Of a stretch of DNA of 64,000 nt, positions 1 to 9,366 are shown in pieces. The stretch is from assembly GCA_963930775.1 (NCBI GenBank), contig OZ005704.1:7915669-7979668 (forward strand). The letters run 5' to 3'. A program made the position numbers and the translations under genes. The DNA comes from Cliona cf. orientalis. Taxonomy: Eukaryota > Porifera > Demospongiae > Clionaida > Clionaidae. Below the pieces are notes generated by a model. The model was not told the origin of the DNA. It saw nothing but the letters and a program-made list of their open reading frames with translations, and ran no database searches. Each line of letters opens with the position of its first letter. The stretch's first letter is position 1.

Positions 1-812
1 CTGACAGTTGACTGATGTTGTCGGGTAAATACTTGAGGCGATTGTTGGAGAGATTCAGAGTTACCTGCTCAATATAATAGTATGCAAAATAAATTTCACT
101 CTAACATAATTATTATACCACAAGTAAAATTAACCTTACCAGCTGTGTCCCAATGTTTGCAAGATCAGGTGGATGTACTGACAAGTTACTGTAGCTGCAT
201 AGGAACATCATAGTGCTATTAAAAATGATAATTAATAGCACCAACCTGATATCACACTGATAGAGTCTATGTAGTATTGCTGACTCAACACTTCTCTCTG
301 CTACTAAGTAGCCCATACCATGTACACGGCATACACTCTCACTGTTTCCACGGCAACAGGTGGCACAGCACATGTAGCTATGGGATAGGGTAATTAGGGT
401 TAATTTAATCATAGAAAAGGGTAAAATTCACCTGCAATCTTTCTTTGCATTGACTTTACCACACCTAGACATGGTTTGGTATGCTTTGTAAAGGAGTACT
501 AAAATCAGATGATACTCACTTTGAACAAGGTGTATGTAAATGTTTGGATCGAGAGTGATTCTCATTGAAAGAGATTTTTGGAACAGCTGGTCCATTTTCT
601 CTCTTTCTTTTCTGGGTAATAATGGTGGTCTTCCTACCACCTCCACCTCTAGATCTGCTGGTACCACGCTGAGGGAATTTGCGAGCGACTGGACGATGTA
701 GAGACCATGTTGAAGACGATCGGAATTGTGTAGCCAGCGTTAGGAGGAGCAGTAGAGCTCCTAAGGCCACGATCAACACCAACAGCAAATTCTCAGGAGC
801 CATACAGGACAT
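1..812 (-). CDS. Leucine-rich-repeat membrane protein, 5' part only
   Basis: Four exons are visible on the minus strand: 812-520, 464-432, 188-140 and 64-1, the last running off the window. All borders are GT-AG and phases agree (2, 2, 0). Exon 1 starts with ATG at 812 (a second in-frame ATG lies at 803) and encodes a hydrophobic N-terminal anchor at about residues 9-28, followed by a basic, glycine-rich, low-complexity stretch. Exons 3-4 join to give PPDLANIGTQL, then TLNLSNNRLKYLP, a textbook LRR (LxLSxNxLxxLP). The protein is therefore probably a membrane-anchored LRR protein; the orthologue cannot be named because the C-terminal part is missing. The tiny 33-base exon 2 was chosen because the nearer acceptor gives an immediate stop. 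Confidence 0.6.
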
Positions 813-945
813 CTAGGGACACCCCCCTACGACCCGCCCCCTCTAGCTGGATTTATACGCATGCGCAGATAATTATTCAGCGCGCCATATTGCCAAACCG
901 CAGAAAAGGTGAAATAAGAGAGGTGTTCAATCATTGTATTTCAAC

Positions 946-1300
946 ATGAAGGTGAATACGTCTATGGTCTTTAACCGTCTTCCATTTACTGTAATAATTA
1001 TATTATTTGAATCATTTGCAAGGTATTTGCTTTGCTAGTGATTGCCGTTGCTGTTGGTTACGGGGCATCAGCTCCATTTAATACTGGACTACTGCATAAT
1101 CTGCATAAACTTTGCAGAGCAGTTCATCGATCAGCTTGTCAACATTGTGGCCAGTAAATGAGTGCTTGTTCAATGTGCAGATAATGAGCTGCTGTCATTG
1201 TTGATTTTTTTTTGTATTGTAGAGATCTGCAATGGTGAGTGTGGCAGTCAGCATCCACACAGCAAAATCTATGACATACCTTCAACGTCACCAAACAGTG
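946..1300 (+). pseudogene. Broken, truncated copy of the countin-like gene
   Basis: This is a partial duplicate of the gene at 1847-2933. It has the same two-codon first exon (ATGAAG then GT at 946-951), a signal-peptide exon resembling LLVIAVAVG, and the start of the saposin segment (INFAEQF against IEFAGQF). One extra base near 1086 shifts the frame between signal peptide and saposin segment. It then jumps directly to the last exon of the intact gene (ICNGECGSQHPHS at about 1222), so the second saposin exon and the beta-rich middle exons are absent. The frameshift plus loss of internal exons argues for a pseudogene rather than a short isoform. Confidence 0.65.
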
Positions 1301-1443
1301 AAAAGAACACGTGTAGCTTAGCAACTACTTTAGCTGTGTCACTTGGGGATAATCCTTGAAAATAGTCATGAAATTGAACCACGCTAAAGGTCGCGCATGC
1401 GTAAATCGCAGCCACGTACCATCGTGTCTGTTTTATACACAAT

Positions 1444-1796
1444 TATTGCATAGGCGTAGGAACCGGGGGGGCTGGGGGGGCTGTAGCCCCCCCAATATTC
1501 TAGGAAGGGGGGCAGAGCCCCCATTGGTCTCCAGCCCAGTATTGCTACAACACAGGTTTTTAAACATTTACCATGCCTGATTATGAGTAAATGTACCTCA
1601 ATAGCTGCCAAATCTATTCTACTCGACTTACAGTTAATTTTTTCACCGAGAAACTCGTGATAGCAGCCTCGATCGTACAAAAATGGGCGTGGTTTAACAT
1701 GAAGTGGGCGTGGTCGTAAAAATTTTGCGCGCGCTTCGCGCGCAATTGGATATTCAGCCCCTCCAAACTTCAATATCTTCCTACGCCTATGTATTG
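1444..1796. mobile_element. MITE with 14-bp TIR and TATTG target duplication
   Basis: The element is 1449-1791 (343 bp). It starts CATAGGCGTAGGAA and ends with the exact reverse complement TTCCTACGCCTATG. It is flanked by direct repeats TATTG at 1444-1448 and 1792-1796. The interior has no coding potential. Clean target duplication and identical ends suggest fairly recent insertion between the pseudogene and the intact countin-like gene. The superfamily is not assigned. Confidence 0.85.
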
Positions 1797-1846
1797 TGCT
1801 GTTGTAGGTGACTTTCAAAGACAGAGACGTACGGTGGGCTTTCAAT

Positions 1847-2933
1847 ATGAAGGTGGTGGCTTTTATGCTGCTTTGCTATGCATGGTTTATGGTTTTCTTT
1901 GCTTGCAGATCCTTGGTTTGCTGGTGATTGCCGTGGCGATTGGATGTGCATCGTCCGCGCCCATGATTGACCTTTGTAAAACATGCATCGAATTTGCAGG
2001 ACAGTTCATCAACCAGCTGCTCAACATCATCCTCAGTAAGCTATCACTGTACTGCATGGAGAAAAATTGGAAATGATTGTCAACTTTCACTTTCCACGTG
2101 CAGATGCTGGAGTGGTGGGCGGGTGCGCCGACCTTTGTGGAATACTGGCCAACAAGACGAACAGTCAAGCAGCGGGCGTAGCTTGCAACCTACTCTGTGA
2201 TATTGTCGGCATAAAAGAATTCATCAACATCATTGAAAAGTCAGTATCGTAGCAGATATAATTATGTGTACATGTGCAAGAATATTGATTTTGTCACCGA
2301 GCAGCACATTCTGTCACGGCCTGTCTATTTTTTTCGAAGATCAATTCTTTGATTATTCCTATGTTATACAGAGCTGATTTGGATCCAATTTACTACTGTG
2401 AGCTCCTAGAAACTTGTGCGATAAAGGATGATGGAGATGCAAAGATCAACTCTGTCGTCGTTGATCCTCAGACCGTGGTTCGAGGTGAGACAGCTGAAGG
2501 CATTAATACTGATCTCTTTATTAACTTTCAATGCTAATAATATTCAGGCAGCAAATTCAACATTGTGATGAACTTCACCACTGTGCATGGCACAGGCACG
2601 GGAGAGTACTCTGTGTTGATCAAGACGGTTGACGGGATTCCCCTTGGACAGAGCTACCTGACAGAGCCACAGCAACCTGGCACCTACATCATCAAATGGG
2701 ACGTCGAAGCAAAGCCAAATCCGAACTGTGACCCCACTCAGGAGCCATGCGAGAACTGGCGGCCTGGAAACTACTCTGCTAGTGTTGGTACGTCACAGTG
2801 GCTATACCATGGAAATCTATTATTAATGTTTTTCTGTGCTGCAGCCATTTGCAATGGAGAGTGTGGGAGCAAGCATCCACATAGTCAAATCTATGACACT
2901 GGATCTGCTGACTTCACTGTCACTGGGCAGTAG
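1847..2933 (+). CDS. Countin-like secreted protein (saposin B domain plus beta domain)
   Basis: Six exons: 1847-1852, 1909-2035, 2104-2239, 2372-2484, 2548-2787, 2845-2933; all phases close and give 236 residues. Residues 1-19 form a signal peptide (MKILGLLVIAVAIGC, then ASSAP). Residues about 20-100 carry a saposin-B cysteine pattern (LCKTC, GCADLC, CNLLC, CELLETC). The C-terminal half (residues about 105-236) is beta-rich and ends with a cysteine/histidine motif ICNGECGSKHPHSQIYD. Saposin followed by such a domain recalls the countin family, secreted factors first known in Dictyostelium for cell-number sensing; that family assignment is from memory and moderate. Secretion is well supported; the function in an animal is unknown. 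The first exon carries only two codons before the intron. Confidence 0.7.
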
Positions 2934-3102
2934 GGGTTGGGAGAAAGCTGCAGGGGAAAATTGAAACACTGTGTGTTTAGATAATTGCTGCTACATGTAA
3001 TTAGGACCTGGCTAAATATAGTAACATGTATAATATTATATGCCCCTCCTCTTGTACATGTATATTGCTGACTGTGCAAATATTGAGAATATTATTAAGC
3101 TG

Positions 3103-3990
3103 ATGGAATGTGTCTGCTTTGAAAGTGTGTGTGGGAGGAGATGTTGCAGAATCAACGTTTCTGCCCAGGCAGCCTCACTGGGGAGCATTGCTCTATCCAC
3201 CTGCTGGATCTCCTTATTCCAAGGGCTACTCTTCACGGTATTCATGAGCTGACCAATTATAAGGCTGACCATGTGACCTCAGATGCATGTATGTGATGAG
3301 ACACACTCTCCCTCCCTCTCTCCCTCCCTCCCTCCCTCACTGCAGGTGTATCTGGTATGGCCAGGCCAGTGGTTACTGCTCTCTCTACTCTCTCTCCTCA
3401 CACTATTCTACGCCATTAACAAACTCTTTCTACAAACATCAGGTGATTCAAGCGATCAAATCTGTTGTAGATGTCTAGCTGTTATTGTTGCCATTACAAT
3501 AACACTATTTCAATTGCTTTTCTTAGAGTGTGTATTTGCTGTGAGTGGAGTTGGTGTTTATGTTAGCAAGAGCATCGGTCCTTTGACTCTCTCCTCTCTC
3601 TTTATCCCACAAACGGCAACACACAGCGTCATCATCTATGAGGCCATTGCCAAGGTAGTCTGTCTCATCCCATAGAATAACATTGACCTTATCTATCCCA
3701 CAGTATCACATTCACTTCAGGCTGGGCCTGTATCTTCACTCTCCTCACAGCCACTCTCCCACTACTGACAAAGACAGCCACTCCGGATCCAGCACTAATA
3801 ACAAAGATATTCTAGTCCCACTCTTCAAAGTATGTATATTATATTAAAATGATTATGCCCACTATAATTACACACTGTTGATGTGCAGCATAGCGGTGGT
3901 TCACTGTCATTGGAAGAGCTGCAAGTTGCATATAAACATCTCAAAGAAACAATAATGGAAAGAAATGAACATCAAATGGATTTCAGATAG
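3103..3990 (+). CDS. Unrecognised small multipass membrane protein
   Basis: Modelled exons are 3103-3237, 3346-3442, 3527-3654, 3704-3829 and 3889-3990, about 195 residues, with GT-AG borders and consistent phases (0,1,0,0). An in-frame ATG at 3040 would add 21 residues. The N-terminus is cysteine-rich (ECVCFESVCGRRCC), followed by hydrophobic segments at about residues 17-45, 46-75 and 80-105. The C-terminus is polar, with a His/Ser stretch and a helical tail (SLSLEELQVAYKHLKE). The cysteine-rich start before a helix loosely recalls LAPTM-type tetraspan proteins, but I do not recognise the family. The frame was selected because only this one stays open across all five exons. It ends tail-to-tail with SELENON, whose stop lies 80 bases downstream on the other strand. 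Confidence 0.5.
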
Positions 3991-4053
3991 TGCCATAAAT
4001 ATCAGACACACACCCTGTGTATTTAAGCATGTATCATCATAGCAACACCACTA
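3988..4053 (-). promoter_or_regulatory. Candidate SECIS element of selenoprotein N
   Basis: It lies in the 3' UTR, about 18 bases after the SELENON stop. Read on the minus strand, UGAU (4039-4036, preceded by A) faces UGAU (4004-4001), giving the sheared G.A/A.G quartet core that defines SECIS elements. Above it, 4035-4025 pairs with 4015-4005 (11 pairs, several G-U), leaving an apical loop AAAUACACA with the expected adenosines. Below it, UAGUG (4053-4049) pairs with CACUA (3992-3988) across an internal loop. The distal arm includes the last three bases of the stop-end of the convergent gene at 3103-3990. The fold was done by hand. Confidence 0.75.
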
Positions 4054-4070
4054 AAATGTCATGAAAAGTG

Positions 4071-6420
4071 TTAAAGTGACGCAAGACCTTGTTTTAGAAA
4101 ATTGAAGTAGCTTCTTTCAATTGGATCAGACCTGTATAACAATACAATGCAATAATAATAATTATTATTATTATTAAGTTTCGATAATAATTCAACTTTC
4201 CCACGTACATGATGGAGTTGAGTTGAAATGTCTCCTCTTGAACATCCATGAGCTCGTTAGCGTTCAGCCCATGGAGGACCCTCCCCTCTCTCGGCTCAAT
4301 CACCATCGACTGAACCGGAAACCTACAATAATAATATTATGACATCATAGTGACATCATCACCATAATCATAGAATATTAGTTACTTGTAGCTGTCGAGA
4401 GCTGACTGTGCCAGTTGCTTATCATGACTGCTCATCTCAGCACCACCAACGATGTCCTATAGTACAATATCATCGCTAATAATTATACAATAAAATTAAT
4501 TTTGCTCCCCTTGATCTTCACAAGCAGAGCCATGGAACGTACCTCAAGATCTTTGACGAGCATCCAAGTGCTGACGAAGCTTGAGTTGAGCAGTGTTAGT
4601 ACGGGCGGACAAGCGAGAGGTCCATCTCGCAGTGTCCGCCCTGATCCTCAGCAGGACTGGTCGTCAAGGGAACCCCACAGGAGAATAAGGTGAACTAGCT
4701 TATTATCTGCAACTGCTCTCTCAAATGCATCCAAAAATGGAAAGTATGTAACCTAATGTTGTGTGTGTGTGTTTAGAGTACAGATGGCAACAGCTGCACA
4801 TAACCACAGAATGCACCCCGTGAACTTTCACATCCTAGCCACAGCCACTGACCTTCTTGAAGGGGTAGAGTGTTCTCTCTAAGATGACCTTGGCTTTTTG
4901 CAGAGGTATCTCCTCGTCCCAGGTAATCGATGACTCATTGAATGGAACATCAACGACTGGTCTCTCTGTGTCTGGGTCCCAGGGGAAGGAAGGCTCAGTT
5001 GATACAACTCGCATCAGAGGCATGAAGCCAATGTCCACCTCATTCGAGTCAGGGCCTGTAGTCCACTCCATATCTGTTGGTACACATGTGTCATGGAAAT
5101 AGTGATATTCGAGCCATAATATTATTCCCACTAACATGTTAGCCTCCCCCTCCCCCTTACATGTAATCGACATGCATACCAATGTTGAGCTGTTTGTCCG
5201 TAGGGAGGTAAAGTTCAAAGTGCTCCACATGCTTGGATGTTTTGTTGACGATGAGCCTTCCTGCCAACTGAGCAGGGCTGAACCAGAACGGGTAGCTGGG
5301 CTCACTGTTCAGCTGAAACTCTGCATGGACCCTGGCAGCAAGAAACACATCAACAAGCAATCCAATACACCAAACAATATGCAATGCCTGGAATTTTCTA
5401 GTTATGAAAACTAGAATTTCATAACAACTCGCACTACACATTAATTTTAATATGTCCTCAACATTAATGCCCTTGACTATAAAATATGAATTTCTATGGC
5501 ACACCAATGTAACACCATGCAATATATTATACCTGATAACGATGTCGAGCATGTGTTGGTTGTGAGCTCTGACAAGTGCCACTGTCCCTCTTGGGCCAAA
5601 TCGAGTCACTAAGAAGATGTTTGAGTGGAGCTGAGCTAGAAGGCTATGCAGCAGTGCATGGTTCAAGGGAGGGGGCTGGGGGTAGTACCGATTCATGTGC
5701 GTCTGCGTGTCATCAGCCTGCTGACTGACAATGAAGTAAGGAGTTGCAAACGGCCATTCCTCTGTCGGGGGAAGAAATGCTAGAAAGTTGAGAGCTCCAT
5801 AAGCATGCAGTGGTTCATGGGCCTCCTTCCAGCCCAGGAGTCCAGGGAGCAAAGTCTCAGGCGAACCAACGTATAGCTGCACAATGTTTTGAAATTCAGG
5901 CTAGCTAAATTAAAATGCAATGATTTACTTTTTCGTTGCCATTGAATTTGGACATGGTCTCGAGGACGATTGGTGTCATCTCTGCACGTACAACGACCAC
6001 CTCCTCACCAGCATCCATGTAAGCATCCTCAAACGAATATCTAGGCTGTAAAAATCCTAGACTCTAATCAACGCTAATTATCATTCATTAGTTATCACTT
6101 ACAAATTCGTTCTGGGGATTAAATTCCTCGTGCACGCCCAGTATGAACCGATGACTCAACCGCTCGAACTCGTATGGATCTAGAAATCCATCTCCGTTGG
6201 TATCAAACAGCCTGAACTGGTGAAGGATGGAAGGAGGGACGTCGTAGCTGGGAGCATGGCCGTAGCCGAAATACGCCTCCCATTCTGAGAGTATCTGAGG
6301 GCCCAGGTAGAGCGCGAGGGCCGCCACTAGAGGTAGCGTACCCACTACCTTCAATAGCACGCTGCATACGGTGCTGCGGCTCCCTCCGCCACCAGAGTCT
6401 TCTTCAGGCTCTGTCGCCAT
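4071..6420 (-). CDS. SELENON: Selenoprotein N (UGA-encoded selenocysteine)
   Basis: An ER type II membrane glycoprotein that regulates calcium handling and redox. Nine exons: 6420-6103, 6045-5929, 5876-5533, 5331-5180, 5073-4853, 4752-4543, 4456-4386, 4322-4209, 4131-4071; every phase closes, giving 535 residues (the human protein is about 590). An N-terminal membrane helix at about residues 22-44 is followed by a canonical EF-hand loop ([12 protein letters not shown]). Further on come the conserved blocks [18 protein letters not shown] [19 protein letters not shown] and LYPFKK. The catalytic motif is SC-UGA-G in the context [11 protein letters not shown], with the UGA at 4650-4648 (residue 419); reading continues as GSGRTLRD, as in vertebrate SELENON. 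An annotation pipeline would wrongly end or split the gene here. It is divergent from ZFPL1 and convergent with the gene at 3103-3990. Confidence 0.95.
4648..4650 (-). other. SELENON: UGA selenocysteine codon in SELENON
   Basis: This TGA lies inside exon 6 between codons for Cys and Gly, forming the SCUG redox motif. The frame stays open for 35 further codons to a good donor (GTACGT), and those codons match the SELENON family, so it is recoding and not a stop. Confidence 0.95.
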
Positions 6421-6528
6421 CTTCGAAAGAGGGCGGGGCTACGAAACGCGTCGGGGAAATCCCCCAATATATCCTACGTGTTCGACCACGTACCATGCAC
6501 GATCGATCGCGTATTGACGTGTCAAACT
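6421..6528. promoter_or_regulatory. 108-bp divergent promoter, SELENON/ZFPL1
   Basis: The two ATG codons face away from each other across only 108 bases, so both promoters and 5' leaders must lie here. The segment is fairly GC- and CpG-rich (for example GCGTCGGGG, CGATCGATCGCG). No TATA box is apparent. Confidence 0.5.
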
Positions 6529-8254
6529 ATGGGACTGTGCAAGTGTCCAAAAAGACGAGTAACTAACCTCTTCTGCTTTGTTCACCGCGTGAATGTGTGT
6601 GAGGACTGCATGGTCAGCAATCACGCCACTGTGAGTTTGATATCAGCTACTCTGATATTAAATTATAATTCATTTCTTATGGCGGTAGTGCGTGGTACAG
6701 TCTTATTTGAAGTGGCTTGAAGATAGTGACTATGATGCTGTCTGTGTTCTCTGCTCCAACTCGCTCCATCAAGGATCTGTAGTTCGGCTGCTCTGCTATG
6801 GTATGTGATATATAATTCCAAATAATGCACACCGTACATAACTTTTATACCTTGATTTGCACTATTTCCCAGACGTTGTTCATCAGTCATGTTTGGATAA
6901 GTATGGTCGCAGTGTTCCATCAAATACCACTCCAGCTGGCTACTCGTGCCCAAGGTGCAAGGTCAGCAGCATCACTACCCACATTAATTTTGTAAAAATT
7001 ACCACTCAATTGACAATTATTTTCATGTAATCTTTATATTTCTCCTTCTTGACGTTCCTCCCCAGGAGCGTCTATTTCCCTTGAGTAACATGGTGTCTCC
7101 AGTTGCCCAGCAGCTGAGGGAAGTGCTCAAACAGTTCTCGTGGGCTCTGGATATTCTCGGAGAGTCTGTCCCCCCAGCTGTCACCCAGACGATGATGTCA
7201 CCCTCTTTATCTGCTCACCAGGGATTCCTCTCCTCGCACTCTACAGGTGATCGAGCGTCTGCAAATTCTTACAGAATACCTTATCATATAATTGATCTAT
7301 GTTAGGTGGAGCTATGAGTGATATTGATGGCGGTGGCATGGCTGACAGCTCCTGGTCATCCCCTCCTCCACTCAGGCACCAAGACTCGCATCATCACCGA
7401 GGTACATTAGGCCACTGTAACTTAAATACTTGTTTCCCGTCCTCTCCTATGCCTGGAGAGCATGCGGGCGGGCGGTCATTATTCATTATTCATTATGTAT
7501 GAATATCATTATGTAACCACTAAACCTTGCCCACTTCCTGTGGTTTGCAAGGAGCATGACTAGCTGGCTTGCTATAGCAATGCATAATGAATTTTGAGGC
7601 GGCTACAAAATAAGCATGCGGGCGGGTGACGGGAAACAAGGAATCAAGTTACAGTGGCCTTATAGTACGAATTTGAATTTGAGTGATTATGCATTCCATG
7701 TTGATATTATTTTCACGTGATTGGCGTAGAGTACCATGTGGTCAAGAGCTTGGACACTGATGATAACAAGTACAAGAGAAAGTCTCCTCTGGCTATGCTG
7801 GCCAAGTGGGCAAGGTAAACAACAAAGGAAAACTAGTCTCCGTAAATCTGGAAATTTTTGTTGTAAAAAATTAATATTTTTGTAGTCGATGGTGGCTACG
7901 AAAATTAATCTTACGAAAATTAGCGCACACTATCAACGCTAATGCCTACGAAATTTTTTTACATGAAAATTTATCATAATAATTATATGAAAGTTTCTTT
8001 ACACGAAAATTTCCAGATCTACGGTATATTGATTGATGCTGTATCATGTATTCTTTTGTTTTAGGAACCACCAGTTTCAGGTGGGTATGGATGGAGGGGG
8101 AGGACTGCTGCGTCGCTACCTCATGCTAGCCCTCCTATTGGTCCTCGTCATGGTAACAATGATACTCCTCCTGACGAGGGTCGGAAGGGGTGTGGCCAAC
8201 AAAGACCCCTCCCTGGATTGGAGACACAATCCTAATCTAAGAACAGGAGACTAA
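6529..8254 (+). CDS. ZFPL1: Zinc finger protein-like 1, Golgi membrane RING/B-box protein
   Basis: ZFPL1 is a cis-Golgi integral membrane protein that binds GM130 and supports Golgi integrity. Exons: 6529-6630, 6689-6800, 6873-6961, 7066-7246, 7306-7401, 7730-7814, 8065-8254; phases close at 284 residues. The start [17 protein letters not shown] is nearly identical to the family start. It is followed by a B-box-like zinc finger ([12 protein letters not shown]), a RING-like region (CVLCSNSL, then CPRCKERLFP), a low-complexity linker, and [16 protein letters not shown]-terminal transmembrane helix ([19 protein letters not shown]) precedes the short tail [12 protein letters not shown]. Intron 5 holds one MITE and intron 6 another. 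Confidence 0.95.
7407..7662. mobile_element. MITE with GGCC end and TTA target duplication
   Basis: The 250-bp element 7410-7659 lies in ZFPL1 intron 5. It begins GGCCACTGTAACTT and ends AAGTTACAGTGGCC, flanked by TTA at 7407-7409 and 7660-7662. Both arms also hold matching subterminal blocks (TGTTTCCCGTC / GACGGGAAACA). The TWA-type duplication and GGCC ends agree with the elements at 43408 and 47646. Confidence 0.8.
7840..8024. mobile_element. MITE, CCGTA family B, in ZFPL1 intron 6
   Basis: It starts CCGTAAATCTGGAAATTTT and ends AATTTCCAGATCTACGG followed by TA. The same family lies at 44552-44722. The interior is A/T-rich with repeated TACGAAA motifs. The left TA is mutated. Confidence 0.75.
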
Positions 8255-8394
8255 TAAGTAGCAGCTTTTTACAAATCACCGTGATAATATTAAATCTTCA
8301 TGCATACTTTGTCGTAATTTTTTATGCGCGTGCGCGCGTTAATTTCTGCGTAATGAAGTAGGCTGGGCTTGCAGCTGCATATTAAAGCTATAAG

Positions 8395-9366
8395 ATGGTG
8401 AGAAGGCATAATAAGTATTTATCTAATTTCTACATCAATAAGTCGTTCTCTTTCAGAGTTTTAGGTTCAGTGAGGAGGATCATAAAATTCTCAAGTCTGT
8501 ATTCGTCCATGATGGCGAAGCTGATAGCTATGTTTTGCGTGTGGTTGGAGGTCCGTGGCTTGGAGCATGGAAGTTCATGATGGTGTCAGAGTGGGGGGAG
8601 GCAGGGGCTAAACTATACCATAAGCTGAGAGATGGACTGGAGTCAGAACTGGCGGCTCACAGAGAGACTGCTGGGAAAACTTTGTCTCATAGGCAGGAGC
8701 TCGCTGTGACTATCAAACGTGGTGGCGAAGAAATGGACACCTACATTGTTGATAAGATTGAGGCTCACAGAGGCCCTCAGATGGTCTCTGAGCATCGCAT
8801 CGACTGGAAACAGCTAGCCATGGAGGCAGCGTCCCCAGTGAGAACTAGACCACCTCCCTCCTTGCTATTCATCAGGGGACATGCAAAGTTCGAAGGAGAA
8901 AAACTGGCTAAAATTCACTCCACAAAAAGGAAAGGTATTACCTTCTGTCTGTGTGCATGCTGACTCATCTATTTTATATCGGCACACAGCGAGAAAGATG
9001 CATACTTCTTCAGCTCCTAGACTGAAAAAGGTATTACAGTTGATGTGTTTAATTTTTGACTGAGCTAGTAGACATTGCATGCAGGAGGTGATAGGTGAGC
9101 TACTGAGAACAGTTGCCTACATCGCTGAGAGGGAGAAGGAAGGAACTGTCAACTACGACACTCTCCAGGCAGACTTCCTCAAACCAATGGCCAACAAGAG
9201 TGTCCTGCAAGAAATAGGTCTGTCCATACCTGGTCCTGGGATTATTATGTAAATAACACAATGTTATCGCTCTGCTACAGGTAGAGATTTTCATAGCTAC
9301 ATTGAAAATAGAATAAAGACAATTATTGATGAACAATTAGATCACACAGATTCGATGTCATCATGA
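8395..9366 (+). CDS. Unrecognised protein, ATG-only first exon
   Basis: Proposed exons are 8395-8397 (just ATG, then donor GTGAGA), 8457-8934, 8990-9030, 9085-9217 and 9281-9366, giving 246 residues with consistent phases. The protein starts MSFRFSEEDHKILKSVF and contains a compact domain with Gly/Trp motifs (VVGGPWLGAWKFMM). It continues with a charged helical part (KLRDGLESELAAHRE), a basic middle (STKRKARKM), and a C-terminal helical segment (EVIGELLRTVAYIAEREKE). No signal peptide or membrane helix is visible. I do not recognise the family. The start is inferred: without the ATG-only exon the first in-frame ATG in exon 2 is about 40 codons later. Its stop codon overlaps that of AP5M1 on the other strand. 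Confidence 0.6.

Noticed and set aside
1384..1845. 153-residue ORF across 1384-1845
   Set aside because: It lies almost wholly inside the MITE at 1449-1791 and shows no domain.
4835..5305. Separate gene ending before the TGA in SELENON
   Set aside because: Splicing phases and family identity continue through the TGA; it is the selenocysteine codon.
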